Source: Streptomyces sp. 11x1
Lineage (GTDB): Bacteria; Actinomycetota; Actinomycetes; Streptomycetales; Streptomycetaceae
Reading direction: 5' to 3'
Length of the DNA stretch: 64,000 bases
Assembly (NCBI RefSeq): GCF_032598905.1
Contig: NZ_CP122458.1
Coordinates: 8,023,001 to 8,087,000, forward strand
The notes below the pieces were generated by a model. It ran no database searches. It was not told the DNA's origin and saw nothing but the letters and a program-made list of their open reading frames with translations. How positions within the stretch are numbered: position 1 is the first letter of the stretch; each line of letters begins with the position of its first letter. Shown here in pieces: positions 45,601-53,383 of the stretch. The translations under genes and the position numbers were made by a program.

Positions 45601-45841
45601 AGCCGCGCATCGTGCGGAAGCGGGGGAAGACGTCCTTGAAGACGCGCGCCTCGATGTGGTGGGCACCCGGCATGCCGTTGGCGGTGGGCGGGCCCTCGTA
45701 GAACACCCACTCGGGGCGGCCCTCGGACTGCTCCAGGCTCTTGGTGAAGATCTTCTGCTCGCGCCAGAAGTCGAGCACCGCGTGCTCGAGCGCGGGCAGA
45801 TCGACCTGGGCGGGCACCTGGCGGTACGTCGGCTCTGTCAT
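42698..45841 (-). CDS. ileS: Isoleucyl-tRNA synthetase (type 2)
   Basis: 1,047-aa class I synthetase. HIGH-type motif in PTANGMPGAHHIEARVFKD (about 53-71), CP1 editing domain in the 190-400 region (WTTTPWTLVSNTAVAAHP), KMSKS-type motif DGRKMSKHLGN, and a long C-terminal anticodon-binding domain. The length and sequence match the eukaryote-like type 2 enzymes found in Actinobacteria, a class known to be less sensitive to mupirocin. ATG 45841 has GGAGGAAG upstream, and that ribosome site is part of the T-box leader stem. Monocistronic. Confidence 0.97.
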   Translation of the reverse strand: MTEPTYRQVPAQVDLPALEHAVLDFWREQKIFTKSLEQSEGRPEWVFYEGPPTANGMPGAHHIEARVFKDVFPRFRTMRGYHVARKAGWDCHGLPVELAVEKELGFNGKKDIEAYGIAEFNAKCRDSVTRHTDAFTELTTRMGYWVDLDDAYRTMDPEYVESVWWSLKEIFDKGLLVQDHRVAPWCPRCGTGLSDHELAQGYETVVDPSVYVRFPLTSGPLAGEAALLVWTTTPWTLVSNTAVAAHPEVTYVVATDGSEKLVVAEPLVAKALGEGWQTTGQTFTGAEMERWTYQRPFELVEFPAEAHYVVNAEYVTTEDGTGLVHQSPAFGEDDLKVCRSYGLPVVNPVRPDGTFEEDVPLVGGVFFKKADEQLTEDLQQRGLLFRHIPYEHSYPHCWRCHTALLYYAQPSWYIRTTAVKDRLLQENERTNWFPDSVKHGRFGDWLNNNIDWALSRSRYWGTPLPIWRCEENHLTCVGSREELSRLSGTDQSELDPHRPFIDAVTFPCPEDGCGSTATRVPEVIDAWYDSGSMPFAQWGYPYKNKELFESRYPAQFISEAIDQTRGWFYTLMAVGTLVFDKSSYENVVCLGHILAEDGRKMSKHLGNILQPIPLMDQHGADAVRWFMAAGGSPWAARRVGHGTIQEVVRKTLLTYWNTVAFQALYARTSNWAPSAADPAPAERPVLDRWLLSELHALTDQVTGALEAYDTQRAGKLLSAFVDDLSNWYVRRSRRRFWQGDKAALRTLHEVVETVTKLMAPLTPFITERVWQDLIVPVSPGAPESVHLASWPEADLSAIDPDLSKQMVLVRRLVELGRATRAESGVKTRQPLSRALVAATGFDALNPELHAQITEELNVSSLASLSEVGGSLVDTTAKANFRALGKRFGKRVQDVAKAVANADAAALSLALREGTATVEVDGETVTLAPDEVIITETPREGWSVASDSGATVALDLEITEELRRAGLARDAIRLIQEARKNSGLDVADRIALRWTATDPAVTAALTEHSGLIADEVLATDFTSGEADDTFGKPFTDEALTLTFSLRKA

Positions 45842-45849
45842 GAGCGGGC

Positions 45850-46160
45850 TTCCTCCAACGGACTTGCTGCCTTCCGTCGGAGGGACGAGAGCTTCGATCC
45901 TTCGTACGCCGTGTGCGGCGCGCTCCCGCGGTACCACCCTCCTTGGCTCGCCTGTGCGCCGTGTGCGCCGGTGAGCCCCCTCATTGAGGTCGCGATGCCG
46001 GGTCTACTCGCCACGTCCCACGGACTGCGCCATGCGGTGCGGCTTTCTTCCGGCGGCTCCGGGGTGATCTTCACATCGCGCTCGCCCCCGGGCTTCCACC
46101 GTCCCCGGGTCGCTCTGGGCTGCGTACGACGCTACTCGTCCCCATCCACGCTTCTCGCTC
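45850..46160 (-). promoter_or_regulatory. T-box leader of ileS, probably translational
   Basis: On the minus strand the T-box AGGGTGGTACCGCG lies at 45940-45927. Upstream, a long stem I region contains GAGTAGC-type bulge sequence and a candidate specifier ATC at 46068-46066 (GAAGATCACC), fitting isoleucine. Downstream, CCTCCGACGG (45883-45874) can pair with CCGTTGGAGG (45861-45852), hiding the GGAGG ribosome site of ileS. No run of T follows, so control is inferred to be by freeing the ribosome site when uncharged tRNA-Ile binds. A possible -10 TACACT lies at 46171-46166. Confidence 0.9.
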
Positions 46161-46490
46161 CGCCCAGTGTACGGCGCCGTACGGACAGCGGCCGACCGGA
46201 TTTCCGGCGGCCGTGGGAGGGGCTCGGCGGGACCTCGGCCGGCGTTGTCGGGCGGGAGCGGGGTGACCTGCGCGATGACCCGAATGGAGCGGGTGGGGCG
46301 TCCGGATCCTGGGACGTGCGGCGTGGCGGAATACCCGGCGGGGAGCTGGGCACAACGCTTGCAGGCTCGTCGCGCGACGGTCGTGTGATGGGCGGAATGA
46401 GTGGTCTGCCCCGTTGCCGCGGGACTCGGGGCGATTTATCGTCCCAGCACGATACGCGTGCAAGATCACAATATGTGAAGGGGCGCGGCC
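46161..46490. other. Divergent promoter region of ileS and the DksA-like gene
   Basis: About 330 bp with a possible ileS promoter at one end and, near the other, the AT-richer CAAGATCACAATATGTGAAG directly before the DksA-like ATG, with GGGGCG as a weak ribosome site. No gene or repeat is recognised here. Confidence 0.5.
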
Positions 46491-47387
46491 ATGGTGGCGA
46501 AGAAGACGGCCGTACAGCAGTCGGCGTCCGGCAGATCCACGGTGGCCTCCGGCGGTGGGGACGAGGGGCAGAAGGCCGCGGCAGTGAAGGCGGCCGGCAA
46601 GAAGAGGGTGGCGAAGAAGGCGGTGGCCACGAAGGCGGTGGCGAAGAAGGCGGGGGCGAAGCGCGCGGTGACCAGGAAGAACGCGGCCGAGGAGCCGGTC
46701 GCCGGGAAGTCGGTCGCCGGGAAGTCCGGCGTCGGGAAGTCGGGCGTCGGGAAGCCGGCGGGCAGGAAGTCGGTCGGTGGTGAGTCGGCCGTCGGGAAGC
46801 CCGCGGCCAAGAAGACGACGGCCAAGAAGCGCACCTCTGCGACGAAGAGCACGGTCAAGAAGGCGGGCGCGGCCGAGGCCGCCGAGACGACGGGAGCCAC
46901 GACGGTGGTTGCGAAGAACACTCCTGGTACGGCTACGGCGGCGAAGAAGAAGCCCACCGCCGTCCCCAAGGCACGGCCCGCCGCGGTGGAGCCCGGCGAG
47001 CTCGCGGTACGCCCCGGCGAGGATCCCTGGAGCCTCGACGAGGTGGACGAGGCCCGGACGGAGCTGCAGTCCGAGGCGATGCGGCTGAGGACCGAGCTGG
47101 AGGCCTCCGAGCGGGCCCTGACGGGTCTGATGCGGGACTCCGGGGACGGCGCGGGCGACGACCAGGCCGACACCGGGGCCAAGAACATCACGCGCGAGCA
47201 CGAGCTGTCCCTCGCCCACAACGCGCGCGAGATGCTCGACCAGACCGAGCGCGCCCTCCACCGGCTCGCCTCGGGCACCTACGGGCTCTGCGAGAACTGC
47301 GGCAATCCGATCGGAAAGGCGCGAATGCAGGCTTTCCCCCGGGCCACACTGTGCGTCGAGTGCAAGCAGAAGCAGGAACGCCGCTAG
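46491..47387 (+). CDS. TraR/DksA zinc-finger protein with histone-H1-like N-terminal tail
   Basis: 298 aa. The first 160 residues are Lys/Ala/Gly/Val-rich with short repeats (KKAVATKAVAKKAGAKR, GKSVAGKSGVGKSGVGKP, AKKTTAKKR), resembling eukaryotic H1 and bacterial Hc1 tails, so DNA binding is likely. The C-terminal 130 residues are a DksA/TraR-type coiled coil (LDEVDEARTELQSEAMRL) with a zinc finger: LCENCGNPIG ... TLCVECKQKQ, a CxxC-CxxC site. DksA-like proteins bind the RNA polymerase secondary channel and act with ppGpp; whether this protein does both is inference. Found in many Actinobacteria. Confidence 0.92.
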   Translation: MVAKKTAVQQSASGRSTVASGGGDEGQKAAAVKAAGKKRVAKKAVATKAVAKKAGAKRAVTRKNAAEEPVAGKSVAGKSGVGKSGVGKPAGRKSVGGESAVGKPAAKKTTAKKRTSATKSTVKKAGAAEAAETTGATTVVAKNTPGTATAAKKKPTAVPKARPAAVEPGELAVRPGEDPWSLDEVDEARTELQSEAMRLRTELEASERALTGLMRDSGDGAGDDQADTGAKNITREHELSLAHNAREMLDQTERALHRLASGTYGLCENCGNPIGKARMQAFPRATLCVECKQKQERR

Positions 47388-47467
47388 CGATCGCCGACTG
47401 AGCCGCTGGTCCGCCGGGGCGTGTCGTACCTTTGTCCTCAGTCAGGAACCTAGGTTGAGGGACTCAC

Positions 47468-48076
47468 GTGGCAGAGGCGGAGCGCATCATCGGTACGCCG
47501 GACATTCCAGACGCGGCGGGGGCCGACCCGGAGCAGTCCGACGGCGGCGACGCCGCGGCGCAGCGGACCGAGGCGGCGGCCGAGCCGCGCGGGCGGCGCC
47601 GGATCGCCGTGCTGTTCGGGGTCGCCGCGCTGGCGTACGCGCTCGACCTGGTCAGCAAGATGATCGTGGTCGCGAAGCTGGAGCACCATGAGCCGATCGA
47701 GATCATCGGAGACTGGCTGAAGTTCGAGGCGATCCGCAACGCGGGCGCGGCCTTCGGCTTCGGCGAGGCCTTCACGATCATCTTCACGATGATCGCGGCG
47801 ATCGTGATCGTGGTGATCGCCCGGCTCGCCCGCAAGCTCTACAGCCTGCCCTGGGCGATCGCGCTCGGTCTGCTGCTCGGCGGCGCGCTGGGCAACCTCA
47901 CCGACCGGATCTTCCGGTCGCCGGGGGTCTTCGAGGGCGCGGTCGTCGACTTCATCGCGCCGAAGGGCTTCGCGGTCTTCAACCTCGCGGATTCGGCCAT
48001 CGTGTGCGGCGGCATCCTGATCGTGCTGCTGTCGTTCCGGGGGCTCGACCCGGACGGGACCGTCCACAAGGACTGA
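47468..48076 (+). CDS. lspA: Lipoprotein signal peptidase LspA
   Basis: 202-aa aspartyl protease that removes signal peptides from diacylglyceryl-modified prolipoproteins. Four membrane helices; catalytic Asp residues lie in [12 protein letters not shown] and [12 protein letters not shown]. The conserved [10 protein letters not shown] segment is present. The N-terminal 45 residues are a variable, acidic extension. GTG 47468 is set by TTGAGGGA upstream. Followed after 104 bp by rluD, a common pairing. Confidence 0.96.
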   Translation: MAEAERIIGTPDIPDAAGADPEQSDGGDAAAQRTEAAAEPRGRRRIAVLFGVAALAYALDLVSKMIVVAKLEHHEPIEIIGDWLKFEAIRNAGAAFGFGEAFTIIFTMIAAIVIVVIARLARKLYSLPWAIALGLLLGGALGNLTDRIFRSPGVFEGAVVDFIAPKGFAVFNLADSAIVCGGILIVLLSFRGLDPDGTVHKD

Positions 48077-48180
48077 GTCCACGGGGCGAGGGCGGGGCCC
48101 AGGCGGGACCGAGGCGGGGGCCGACCGGGTTTTCCACAGGCGCGGTCGGGCGTGTCGTGACGGTCCGGCATACTCGTCGG

Positions 48181-49125
48181 GTGAGCACGATTCCCGAGAT
48201 CCGTACCCTGCCCGTGCCCGACGGCCTGGAGGGCGAGCGCGTCGACGCCGCCATCTCCCGCATGTTCGGCTTCTCCCGCACCAAGGCGGCCGAGCTCGCC
48301 GCCGCGGGGAAGGTCACGGTCGACGGGTCGGTGGTCGGCAAGTCGGAGCGGGTGCACGGCGGGGCCTGGCTGGAGGTCGAGATGCCGCAGGCGCCCGCGC
48401 CGGTGCAGGTCGTCGCCGAGCCGGTCGAGGGCATGGAGATCGTGCACGACGACGACGACGTGGTCGTGATCGTCAAGCCGGTCGGTGTGGCCGCGCACCC
48501 AAGCCCCGGCTGGTCCGGGCCCACCGTGATCGGCGGGCTCGCCGCCGCCGGGTACCGGATCTCGACGTCCGGCGCCGCCGAGCGCCAGGGCATCGTGCAC
48601 CGGCTCGACGTGGGCACCTCGGGCCTCATGGTGGTCGCCAAGTCGGAGTACGCGTACACCTCCCTGAAGCGCCAGTTCAAGGAGCGGACGGTCGACAAGC
48701 GGTACCACGCGCTGGTCCAGGGCCACCCCGACCCGACGAGCGGCACCATCGACGCGCCCATCGGCCGGCACCCCAACCACGACTACAAGTGGGCCGTCAT
48801 CGCCGAGGGCAAGCCGTCGGTCACGCACTACGACCTCATCGAGGCGTTCCGTGCCGCTTCCCTGCTCGACATCAAGCTGGAGACCGGGCGCACGCACCAG
48901 ATCCGCGTCCACATGTCGGCCCACCGCCACCCGTGCGTCGGCGACCTGACGTACGGCGCCGATCCGACGCTCGCCAAGCGGCTCGGCATCACCCGCCAGT
49001 GGCTGCAGGCCGTCCGGCTCGGCTTCGAGCACCCCGGGGACGGGAGCTGGGTCGAGTTCGAGTGCGACTACCCGGCGGATCTGCAGAAGGCCCTGGACAA
49101 GGTTCGGGAGGAGACGTACGCGTGA
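48181..49125 (+). CDS. rluD: 23S rRNA pseudouridine synthase, RluD family
   Basis: 314 aa. N-terminal S4-like RNA-binding domain ([32 protein letters not shown]) and catalytic domain with the active Asp in [19 protein letters not shown]. Other family blocks: [41 protein letters not shown] and [13 protein letters not shown] 48181 was chosen as the first codon consistent with homologues. Overlaps the GNAT gene by 4 bp. RluD sites are in helix 69; which uridines this copy modifies is not shown by sequence. Confidence 0.94.
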   Translation: MSTIPEIRTLPVPDGLEGERVDAAISRMFGFSRTKAAELAAAGKVTVDGSVVGKSERVHGGAWLEVEMPQAPAPVQVVAEPVEGMEIVHDDDDVVVIVKPVGVAAHPSPGWSGPTVIGGLAAAGYRISTSGAAERQGIVHRLDVGTSGLMVVAKSEYAYTSLKRQFKERTVDKRYHALVQGHPDPTSGTIDAPIGRHPNHDYKWAVIAEGKPSVTHYDLIEAFRAASLLDIKLETGRTHQIRVHMSAHRHPCVGDLTYGADPTLAKRLGITRQWLQAVRLGFEHPGDGSWVEFECDYPADLQKALDKVREETYA

Positions 49126-49598
49126 GCCCCGTACCGGTGTCCTACGAGGTGCGCGTCGCCGACGGCCCCGCCGATCGCGAGGCGTGCTTCGCGGTGCGCA
49201 AGGAGGTCTTCGTCGTCGAGCAGGGGGTGCCGGAGGACCTGGAGTACGACGCGTACGACGCCGGGGCAGTGCACGTCCTCGCCGTACGGGACGACGGGGT
49301 GCCCCTCGGGGCCGGGCGGCTGCTGTACGGGGAGGCCGCCGCCGGCAAGACCGGTGGGGAGTTCGGGGTCGGGTCCCTGGGGCGGCTCGCGGTCGTGCCG
49401 GAGGCCCGGGGGCTGGGCGTCGGGGTCGCGCTGGTGCGGGCCGTCGAGGAGGCGGCCCGGGAGCGCGGGCTGACCGCGGTGGACCTGGGGGCGCAGACAC
49501 ACGCGCTGGGTTTCTACGAGCGGCTGGGGTATGCGGCGTACGGGCCGGAGTTCCTGGACGCGGGCATACCTCATCGCGCGATGCGGCGCAGGCTTTGA
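49122..49598 (+). CDS. GNAT-family N-acetyltransferase
   Basis: 158 aa, one GNAT domain. Similar to ElaA/YjcF-type acetyltransferases: [24 protein letters not shown] at the N-terminus, the acetyl-CoA pyrophosphate loop [21 protein letters not shown], and [27 protein letters not shown] at the C-terminus. GTG 49122 overlaps the rluD stop (GTGA). Substrate unknown. Confidence 0.92.
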   Translation: MSPVPVSYEVRVADGPADREACFAVRKEVFVVEQGVPEDLEYDAYDAGAVHVLAVRDDGVPLGAGRLLYGEAAAGKTGGEFGVGSLGRLAVVPEARGLGVGVALVRAVEEAARERGLTAVDLGAQTHALGFYERLGYAAYGPEFLDAGIPHRAMRRRL

Positions 49599-49688
49599 CG
49601 GGGTGCAGGCTTTAGCGTTCCGTGGTGCGGGTGGGGCACCCTGGGCATCCGGTCGGTCGTGATCGTCTAGCACCAGCGGAGCGCCCCC

Positions 49689-51275
49689 ATGGATCAGTTG
49701 GCCCTGTTCTTCGTCCTGCTGGTGGGGGCCGTGGTCAGTGTGCCGGTGGGGGAGCGGCTGAAGCTGCCCGCGCCGGTGCTGATGACCTTGCTCGGTATCG
49801 CGCTGGCCATCCCCGGGTTCGTGCCCAATGTCGAGATCCCGCCGGACCTCATCCTGCCGCTGCTGTTGCCGCCGCTGCTGTACGCGGCGGTCCGGCGGAC
49901 CTCCTGGCGGCAGTTCACGGCGAACCTGCGGCCGATCCTCCTGCTGGCCGTGGCCCTGGTGTTCGTGACCACCGCCGCGGTGGCCGCCATGGCGCACGCG
50001 ATCGTGCCCGGACTGCCCATCGCGGCGGCCGTGGCGCTCGGCGCCCTCGTCGCGCCGCCCGACCCGGTGGCGGCGACCGCCGTGGCCGGGCAACTCGGGC
50101 TGCCGCGCCGACTGGTGTCGATACTGGAGGGCGAGGGCCTCTTCAACGACGTCACCGCCATCGTGCTCTACCACGTGGCCATCGCCGCCGTCGTCAGCGG
50201 ATCGTTCTCCTGGCCCAGCGCCGCGCTCCAGCTCGTGCTGTCCGCCGTCGTCGCCCTCGCCGTGGGCATCGGGCTCGGCTGGGCGGCCAACAAGCTGATG
50301 GACTTCCTGGAGGACGCGACGCTGCAGATCGGGCTGACCCTGCTCGTGCCGTACGCGTCGTACGTGATGGCCGAGGAACTCCACGGGTCCGGGGTGCTCG
50401 CGGTGCTCACGACCGCGTTGTTCCTCGCGGAGTACGCGCTCGGCGCTGACGACGTCCTGACGCGGCTCGCCGGGCACACGGTCTGGGACGTCGTGGACAC
50501 GCTGGTCACCGGTGTCGCCTTCGGGCTGATCGGGCTGGAGCTGCACAACGCGATCCGTACGGCGTCGGGGCGGTGGGGCGAGATGCTCGGCTGGGCGGCG
50601 GCCGTCGTGGCCGTCGTCGTGCTCGTACGGCTGCTGTGGTTGCTGCCGGCGACGTGGCTGGCGCGGCGGTTGCACGCGAAGCGGGACTACGACGAGGAGA
50701 TCCCGATGTCGTGGCGCGAGACCGTGGTGATGTGGTGGTCGGGGATGCGGGGGGTGGCGTCCGTGGCGCTGGCGCTGGCGATTCCGTTGGAGACGGACAG
50801 TGGGGCGCCGTTCCCGGACCGGGACGAGATCGTGTTCATCGCGTTCGGGGTGATCATGGCGACGTTGGTGCTGCAGGGGCTGACGCTGCCGCGGCTGGCG
50901 CGGTGGTTGGGGGTGTGCGCGGACGAAGGGGCCGGGAAGCAGTTCGAGAAGACATTGGCCGTGCGGGCGGCGAAGGCGGCGAAGCGGCGGCTGAAGGAGA
51001 TCGAGGAGACGGAGGAGCTGCCGGAGGAGATGTCCGAGCGGCTGCTGCGGCGGGCCTTCGAGATCGGGGTGCGGATCAGTCCGGAGGTGGGGGAGGAGGA
51101 GCGCCGCGAGGGGCATGAGCAGCGGGTGCGCCGGCTTCGCCGGATGCGGCGGATCCAGGGGGAGATGTTGAGCGCGGCCCGGCATGAGGTGCTGGCGGCG
51201 CGGAGTGAGGCGGGGGCGGATCCTGAGGTGGTGGATCGGGTGTTGCGGCATTTGGATGTGCGGAGCCTGCGGTGA
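49689..51275 (+). CDS. CPA1-family Na+/H+ antiporter
   Basis: 528 aa with about twelve membrane helices in the first 410 residues, then a hydrophilic cytoplasmic tail of about 110 residues. The ion-binding region is visible in LGALVAPPDPVAATAVAGQLGLP and LVSILEGEGLFNDVTAIVLYH, including the NhaP-like Asp-Pro and Asn-Asp residues. WWSGMRGVASVALALAIP is the conserved helix-10 motif. ATG 49689, leader 90 bp. The tail is rich in charged residues (KAAKRRLKEIEETEELPEEMSE) and may be regulatory. Confidence 0.93.
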   Translation: MDQLALFFVLLVGAVVSVPVGERLKLPAPVLMTLLGIALAIPGFVPNVEIPPDLILPLLLPPLLYAAVRRTSWRQFTANLRPILLLAVALVFVTTAAVAAMAHAIVPGLPIAAAVALGALVAPPDPVAATAVAGQLGLPRRLVSILEGEGLFNDVTAIVLYHVAIAAVVSGSFSWPSAALQLVLSAVVALAVGIGLGWAANKLMDFLEDATLQIGLTLLVPYASYVMAEELHGSGVLAVLTTALFLAEYALGADDVLTRLAGHTVWDVVDTLVTGVAFGLIGLELHNAIRTASGRWGEMLGWAAAVVAVVVLVRLLWLLPATWLARRLHAKRDYDEEIPMSWRETVVMWWSGMRGVASVALALAIPLETDSGAPFPDRDEIVFIAFGVIMATLVLQGLTLPRLARWLGVCADEGAGKQFEKTLAVRAAKAAKRRLKEIEETEELPEEMSERLLRRAFEIGVRISPEVGEEERREGHEQRVRRLRRMRRIQGEMLSAARHEVLAARSEAGADPEVVDRVLRHLDVRSLR

Positions 51276-51290
51276 GCTGGGCGGCCCCCC

Positions 51291-51470
51291 TTTGCCCACC
51301 CGCGCCCGCCCGTGACTCCTTGATGGTGAAGTGCGGGTCTCCTGTGGGGGCTTGTCGCCGTCGGCGGCTGCGGGTTCAAGACGTTGCCCACCCGCGCACC
51401 GCCCGTGCCTCCTTGGCGGAAAGGTGCGGGTTTCTTGTGGAGATTGGTCGCCGTTGGCGGTTGCGGGTTC
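51291..51470. repeat. Two imperfect tandem copies of an 86-87-bp sequence
   Basis: Copy 1 (51291-51376) and copy 2 (51384-51470) share the order TTGCCCACCCGCGC, CCGCCCGTG, CTCCTTG, GTGCGGGT, GTGG, TTG-GTCGCCGT-GGCGG-TGCGGGTTC with scattered differences. They sit just beyond the antiporter stop. No coding role is seen; copies of similar sequence are frequent near gene ends in Streptomyces. Confidence 0.75.
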
Positions 51471-51486
51471 GTTGTGGGTCGTGAGT

Positions 51487-51518
51487 GTGGGGCGGCTCCG
51501 GGTTCGGGGCCGCCCCAC
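51487..51518. terminator. Bidirectional terminator between antiporter and MscS genes
   Basis: GTGGGGCGGC (51487-51496) pairs with GCCGCCCCAC (51509-51518), followed toward the minus-strand gene by its stop 24 bp away. Confidence 0.75.
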
Positions 51519-51541
51519 TGGTGGGTCGGTGTGAGGAGTGT

Positions 51542-52681
51542 TCAGCCTCTGCCCGGGGTCCTCGGGGGCTCGTGGACTCGGGCTCGGTTGATGCGAGGGG
51601 CCGTGCCGTCGCCGTTGGGGGAGTGGGAGTGGGAGTGGGGGTGGGCCGGGGGGAGGACCGCGTCGGCGGTGTTGACGCGGGGGAGGGCGTAGGGGTGGGT
51701 CTCGGTGAGCCAGTGGATGAGCTGCTCGCGGACGGAGACGCGGACGGTCCACAGGTCGTCAGGGTCCTTGGCGGTGACGAGGGCGCGGACCTCCATGGTG
51801 GAGGGCGTCGAGTCCGTGACTGCCAGGTCGTAGTGGCGGCCGTCCCAGGCAGGGCAGGAACGCAGGATGTCGCGCAGCCGCTCGCGCATCGCGGCCAGCG
51901 GCGCGGCGTGGTCGACGTGCAGGAAGACCGTGCCGGTCATCTGCGCGCCGCCCCGGGACCAGTTCTCGAACGGCTTCGAGGTGAAGTACGACACCGGCAT
52001 CGTGATCCGGCGCTCGTCCCAGGTGCGGACCGTCAGGAACGTGAGGGTGATCTCGTCGACCGTGCCCCACTCGCCCTCCACCACGACCACGTCACCGAGG
52101 CGGACCATGTCGCCGAAAGCGATCTGCAGCCCGGCGAAGAGGTTGCTCAGCGTGGACTGCGCGGCGATACCGGCGACGATGCCCAGGAGTCCGGCCGAGG
52201 CCAGCAGTGAGGCGCCGGCCGCGCGCATCGCCGGGAACGTCAGCAGCATCGCGGCCGCGGCCACCACACCGACGATCGCCGAGACGACCCGCATGATGAG
52301 CGTCACCTGGGTCCGAACCCGGCGCACCCGGGCCGGATCGCGGTGGGCGCGCGCGTAACGGCTGTACGTCGTCTCCACTATCGCGGCCGCGATGCGGATC
52401 ACCAGCCAGGCCGTGGCGCCGATCAGCACCAGCGTCAGGGTGCGCCCGATGGCGGTGCGGTGCTGCTCCAGCAGCTGCGCCTCGTCGTACGACGCTCTGA
52501 GGAAGGCCGCGCACAGGACCAGCTGGTAGGGGATGCGACCGCGGCGCAGCAGGCCCCACAAGGGAGTTTCGTGGTGCCGCTGGTCCGCCTTGCGCAGCAG
52601 CAGGTCGGTCGTCCAGCCGATGAGCAGCGTGAGGACGACCGAGCCACCGATGACGATCAATGGGCGGAGTAGGTTCTCCAT
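51542..52681 (-). CDS. MscS-family mechanosensitive channel
   Basis: 379 aa. Four or five membrane helices, the last being the pore-lining segment ASLLASAGLLGIVAGIAAQSTLSNLFAGLQIAF, typical of MscS TM3. The beta domain follows (VRLGDVVVVEGEWGTVDEITLTFLTVRTWDERRITMPVSYF) and a C-terminal alpha/beta domain. The last 30 residues contain a His/Ser repeat (PPAHPHSHSHSPNG) encoded by a short GAGTGG repeat. ATG 52681 is divergent from the hydrolase gene. Confidence 0.93.
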   Translation of the reverse strand: MENLLRPLIVIGGSVVLTLLIGWTTDLLLRKADQRHHETPLWGLLRRGRIPYQLVLCAAFLRASYDEAQLLEQHRTAIGRTLTLVLIGATAWLVIRIAAAIVETTYSRYARAHRDPARVRRVRTQVTLIMRVVSAIVGVVAAAAMLLTFPAMRAAGASLLASAGLLGIVAGIAAQSTLSNLFAGLQIAFGDMVRLGDVVVVEGEWGTVDEITLTFLTVRTWDERRITMPVSYFTSKPFENWSRGGAQMTGTVFLHVDHAAPLAAMRERLRDILRSCPAWDGRHYDLAVTDSTPSTMEVRALVTAKDPDDLWTVRVSVREQLIHWLTETHPYALPRVNTADAVLPPAHPHSHSHSPNGDGTAPRINRARVHEPPRTPGRG

Positions 52682-52800
52682 GTCTTCGAACGTAACCGGC
52701 CGCGCGGGGTCATGAACATGTGACTTCGGCCGCGCTCTGGGTACGGGCGCCGGGGCCGGGCGGCGGACCCGCTGTCGGACCCGGCTGGCACCATGGCCCC

Positions 52801-53370
52801 ATGAACATCATGCTCTTCCACTCGATCTACGGTCTGCGTGACGCCGTACGGCGGGCCGCAGACCGGCTGCGTGACGCCGGTCACGAGGTGTGGACCCCCG
52901 ACCTCTTCGACGGCCGGACGTTCGACACGGTCGAGGAGGGCAGGGACCTCAACGAGGAACTGGGCCGGGAAGAACTCCTCAAGCGGGCGGTCCTGGCCGC
53001 CGCGCCCTACTCGGAGCGAGGGCTCGTCTACGCCGGCTTCTCGCTCGGTGCCGCCGTCGCGCAGACCCTCGCCCTGGGCGACAAGAACGCGCGCGGACTG
53101 CTGCTCCTGCACGGCACGTCGGACATCGCCGCCAGTGCCTCCGTGGACGAGCTGCCCGTTCAACTGCACGTCGCCGAGCCCGACCCCTTCGAGCCCGACG
53201 ACTGGCTGAGCGCCTGGTACCTGCAGATGCGCAAGGCGGGTGCCGACGTCGAGGTCTACCGCTACGCCGGCGCCGGCCACCTCTACACCGACCCCGACCT
53301 CCCCGACTACGACGAGGAGGCCGCCGAGGCCACCTGGCACGTGGCTCTCGGCTTCCTCGAAACCCTCTGA
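52801..53370 (+). CDS. Dienelactone-hydrolase-like alpha/beta hydrolase
   Basis: 189 aa. Short DLH-type fold: MLFHSIYGLRDAVRRAADRL, DLFDGRTFDTVEEG, nucleophile elbow GFSLGAAVAQ with Ser in place of the usual Cys, and catalytic His in GAGHLYTD. Asp in VAEPDPFEPDDW may complete the triad. Start ATG 52801. The substrate is unlikely to be dienelactone given the Ser nucleophile; an esterase or carboxylesterase activity is possible. Convergent with phoD, 13 bp apart. Confidence 0.85.
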   Translation: MNIMLFHSIYGLRDAVRRAADRLRDAGHEVWTPDLFDGRTFDTVEEGRDLNEELGREELLKRAVLAAAPYSERGLVYAGFSLGAAVAQTLALGDKNARGLLLLHGTSDIAASASVDELPVQLHVAEPDPFEPDDWLSAWYLQMRKAGADVEVYRYAGAGHLYTDPDLPDYDEEAAEATWHVALGFLETL

Positions 53371-53383
53371 GGCCCGGGCGGGA

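Noticed and set aside
42527..46783. Plus-strand open frame of 1,418 codons
   Set aside because: It is antisense to ileS and its T-box leader. The predicted protein is a low-complexity Arg/Gly/Val/Leu sequence, an artefact of high-GC codon bias in the opposite strand.
49068..51752. Minus-strand open frame of 894 codons across the antiporter
   Set aside because: Antisense to a clear CPA1 antiporter; composition is His/Pro/Arg/Gln-rich with no domain.
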